Shown in pieces: positions 62,839 to 64,000 of a stretch of DNA of 64,000 bases; positions within the stretch are counted from its first letter, which is position 1, and each line of letters starts with the position of its first letter. The DNA comes from Marivirga sericea (GTDB lineage: Bacteria; Bacteroidota; Bacteroidia; Cytophagales; Cyclobacteriaceae). Below the pieces are notes generated by a model. That model was not told where the DNA came from and searched no databases. It worked only from the letters and a program-made list of their open reading frames with translations. A program made the translations under genes and the position numbers. The stretch lies in contig NZ_FXAW01000006.1 of assembly GCF_900177665.1 (NCBI RefSeq), positions 62,001 to 126,000 on the forward strand. The letters are read 5' to 3'.

Positions 62839-63718
62839 AAGGGACCTAATACCACTACTTAATAAAAGTAAGCAAGAAAGAATAAGCTTTATTCTAAATG
62901 ATCTATGGATAGGCTATCCTAGAGCTCATGAAATACTCAATAAGCTTAATTTCTTGCTACGACATCCAAGAATAAATAGAATGCCTAGTATGTTATTGGT
63001 TGGAGAAACTAATAATGGTAAAACGGTTTTACTCAAAAAATTTATAAATGAAAATAAACCATTTCTTGATGAGGATGAAGAAAGATTAACAGCGCCAGTA
63101 CTCTATATACAAGCTCCACCAGCTCCTGATGAAAAGCGATTTTATAATTCTATATTGGATGCTACTTTTACTCCTTATAGGCTTAATGATAAACTTGATA
63201 AACGTCATCAACAAGTAATCAAAGTATTGAAGCAATTGGATGTTAAGGTTCTAATAATAGACGAAATACAACACATTTTAGGAGGAACTATAAGTAAGAG
63301 AGTCTCATTTTTGAATGTGATAAAGTATATGTCAAACGAATTGAGGATATCGATTATTGGAGCTGGGATTCATGAAGCATTTAATGCTATTAGTACAGAT
63401 CCTCAACTTATTAATAGATTTGACCAACAAGTGTTGCCAAGATGGTCATATGATTCAGATTTTTTGAGATTACTTGCAAGCTATGAAACTTTACTACCTC
63501 TTAGAAAATCATCACACTTAGTTAAAGATAGTACCTTAAATAAAAAGATTTTTAATTTGAGTGAGGGTATTATTGGAGAGGTGTCTTCTATTATAAAAAA
63601 GGCTGCAACATACGCAATAGAAAATGACATAGAATGTATAAATAATGAAGTTATTAAATTAATTAAATTTGCGCCTCCCTCGTCCAGAAGACATAATTCA
63701 GCCTATATTAACTCATAG
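62825..63718 (+). CDS. tnsC: TnsC/TniB-like AAA+ ATPase
   Basis: In this 297-residue ATPase, MLLVGETNNGKTVLLKKF is the Walker A motif (residues 60-67), VKVLIIDEIQHIL is Walker B (Asp146-Glu147), and SIIGAGIHEAFNAIS with INRFDQQVLPRW are the sensor and arginine-finger regions. It is short, like TniB, rather than the roughly 555 residues of Tn7 TnsC. It forms filaments on target DNA and links TniQ to the TnsA-TnsB transposase. It overlaps both tnsB and the probable tniQ start. Confidence 0.93.
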   Translation: MDHIKRDLIPLLNKSKQERISFILNDLWIGYPRAHEILNKLNFLLRHPRINRMPSMLLVGETNNGKTVLLKKFINENKPFLDEDEERLTAPVLYIQAPPAPDEKRFYNSILDATFTPYRLNDKLDKRHQQVIKVLKQLDVKVLIIDEIQHILGGTISKRVSFLNVIKYMSNELRISIIGAGIHEAFNAISTDPQLINRFDQQVLPRWSYDSDFLRLLASYETLLPLRKSSHLVKDSTLNKKIFNLSEGIIGEVSSIIKKAATYAIENDIECINNEVIKLIKFAPPSSRRHNSAYINS

Positions 63719-64000
63719 TGATTTCTTTGATTTATTGCCTTGCTTTACCAAACCAAAGGAAAATGAGTTGTTCACATGTTGGGTGTATCGTATGGCCCAC
63801 AGTCATGATTTAAAGGTTCAAACCTTTTTCAAAGTTCTTTTTGGCAATTACAATATATGGAATAGGGATATTGATCGACTTGTACCGGATGAGATCATTC
63901 ACTTTTTATCAAAAAGAAATAATATTGATTATCAAAAGGGCTTAGCGACCACCTTAAAATATTATGAAGGAAAATTATTCCCAAAGCTTAATTTTTACGG
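63669..64000 (+). CDS. tniQ: TniQ-family target-selection protein, N-terminal part (partial)
   Basis: The frame runs off the right edge. FDLLPCFTKPKENELFTCWV followed by YRMAHSHDLKVQTFFKVLFG and WNRDIDRLVPDEI is the TniQ N-terminal signature (L-x-SW..R.A...). No ATG lies near the frame's beginning; the first candidate is TTG at 63669, inside the tnsC gene (50-base overlap), giving RLPRPEDIIQPILTHSDFF. In Tn7-like elements this position holds a TniQ or a TnsD. If full length, it would be the factor that directs insertion into comM. Confidence 0.85.
   Translation, partial: MRLPRPEDIIQPILTHSDFFDLLPCFTKPKENELFTCWVYRMAHSHDLKVQTFFKVLFGNYNIWNRDIDRLVPDEIIHFLSKRNNIDYQKGLATTLKYYEGKLFPKLNFY

Larger units (their letters stand above)
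60216..64000 (+). mobile_element. Tn7-like transposon inserted in comM (one end and the transposition module; continues past the window)
   Basis: From the TGT terminus at 60216 the sequence carries a terminal region of about 114 bases. It is followed by tnsA, tnsB, tnsC and tniQ, all in the same direction, reading away from comM. TnsA is an endonuclease, TnsB a DDE transposase, TnsC an AAA regulator and TniQ the target selector. The comM similarity stops exactly at the TGT. If the element made a 5-bp duplication as Tn7 does, CCTCC (60211-60215) should reappear at the far end. Cargo and far end lie outside the window. Confidence 0.93.

Noticed and set aside
60216-64000. CRISPR-associated (CAST) nature of the Tn7-like element
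   Set aside because: No Cas gene or repeat array is visible in the part within the window; cargo lies beyond the edge, so nothing supports it here.
1-64000. tRNA, rRNA genes and CRISPR arrays
   Set aside because: No cloverleaf with a CCA-type end, no rRNA-like stretches and no regular short repeats with spacers were seen when reading through intergenic regions.

Overview
The window is AT-rich DNA from a member of the Bacteroidota, most likely a free-living (probably marine) Cytophagales-type organism. The evidence is two large secreted proteins with type IX secretion (T9SS) C-terminal sorting domains, a SusC/SusD pair, an UpxY-type antiterminator in front of a polysaccharide locus, a tricorn-type S41 protease, and several promoters of the Bacteroidota form TTTG-N19-TAnnTTTG. 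No rRNA, tRNA or CRISPR array was found. Coding is dense on both strands.

Layout. 1-320: C-terminus of ornithine aminotransferase. 393-9744 (minus strand): secreted, lipoprotein and membrane proteins of mostly unknown function, including two HExxH proteins, a glycoside-hydrolase-like lipoprotein and an ABA4-like protein. The last three ORFs here are separated by two copies of a palindromic non-coding repeat. 10028-25646: tricorn-like protease, purM, a repeat-rich T9SS protein lying between an intact toast-rack-like adhesin gene and the decayed tail of its paralogue, then the obg-grpE-dnaJ block, a TPM protein, an FKBP isomerase, lemA and a class C beta-lactamase-fold hydrolase. 25909-39331: upxY followed by a tightly overlapping polysaccharide operon (flippase, methyltransferase, frameshifted glycosyltransferase, asparagine-synthase-like amidotransferase, pyruvyl transferase, UDP-GlcNAc 2-epimerase, two GT4 enzymes), ending in a 1211-residue PKD/T9SS protein that overlaps the last glycosyltransferase. 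39343-41479: a GxxExxY nuclease-like gene bracketed by two copies of a palindromic repeat, then a PLP decarboxylase interrupted by an in-frame TGA. 41532-50075: SiaC-like protein, M1 aminopeptidase, universal stress protein, cysteine desulfurase, glmM, a membrane DHp protein without an ATPase domain, and nhaA. 50471-54265: an arsenic-resistance operon (arsR, DUF6428, arsenate reductase, ACR3, arsO) with matching ArsR-type operators at the promoter and inside the operon. 54443-58707: a SusC/SusD pair.

58936-64000: the right edge holds the most notable system. The comM/yifB gene is cut inside its conserved Gly-Gly-Gly loop, and from a TGT terminus at 60216 a Tn7-like transposon begins: a terminal region with repeated GCGAAC motifs, then tnsA, tnsB, tnsC and the start of tniQ, which runs off the window. 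Its cargo and far end are not visible. Acinetobacter resistance islands are known to use comM as an attachment site; here the same gene is hit in a Bacteroidota by an element with a TnsA endonuclease.

Three genes in the window are visibly disrupted: comM by insertion, a GT4 gene by a frameshift, and the PLP decarboxylase by a nonsense codon. The last two could be sequencing errors.
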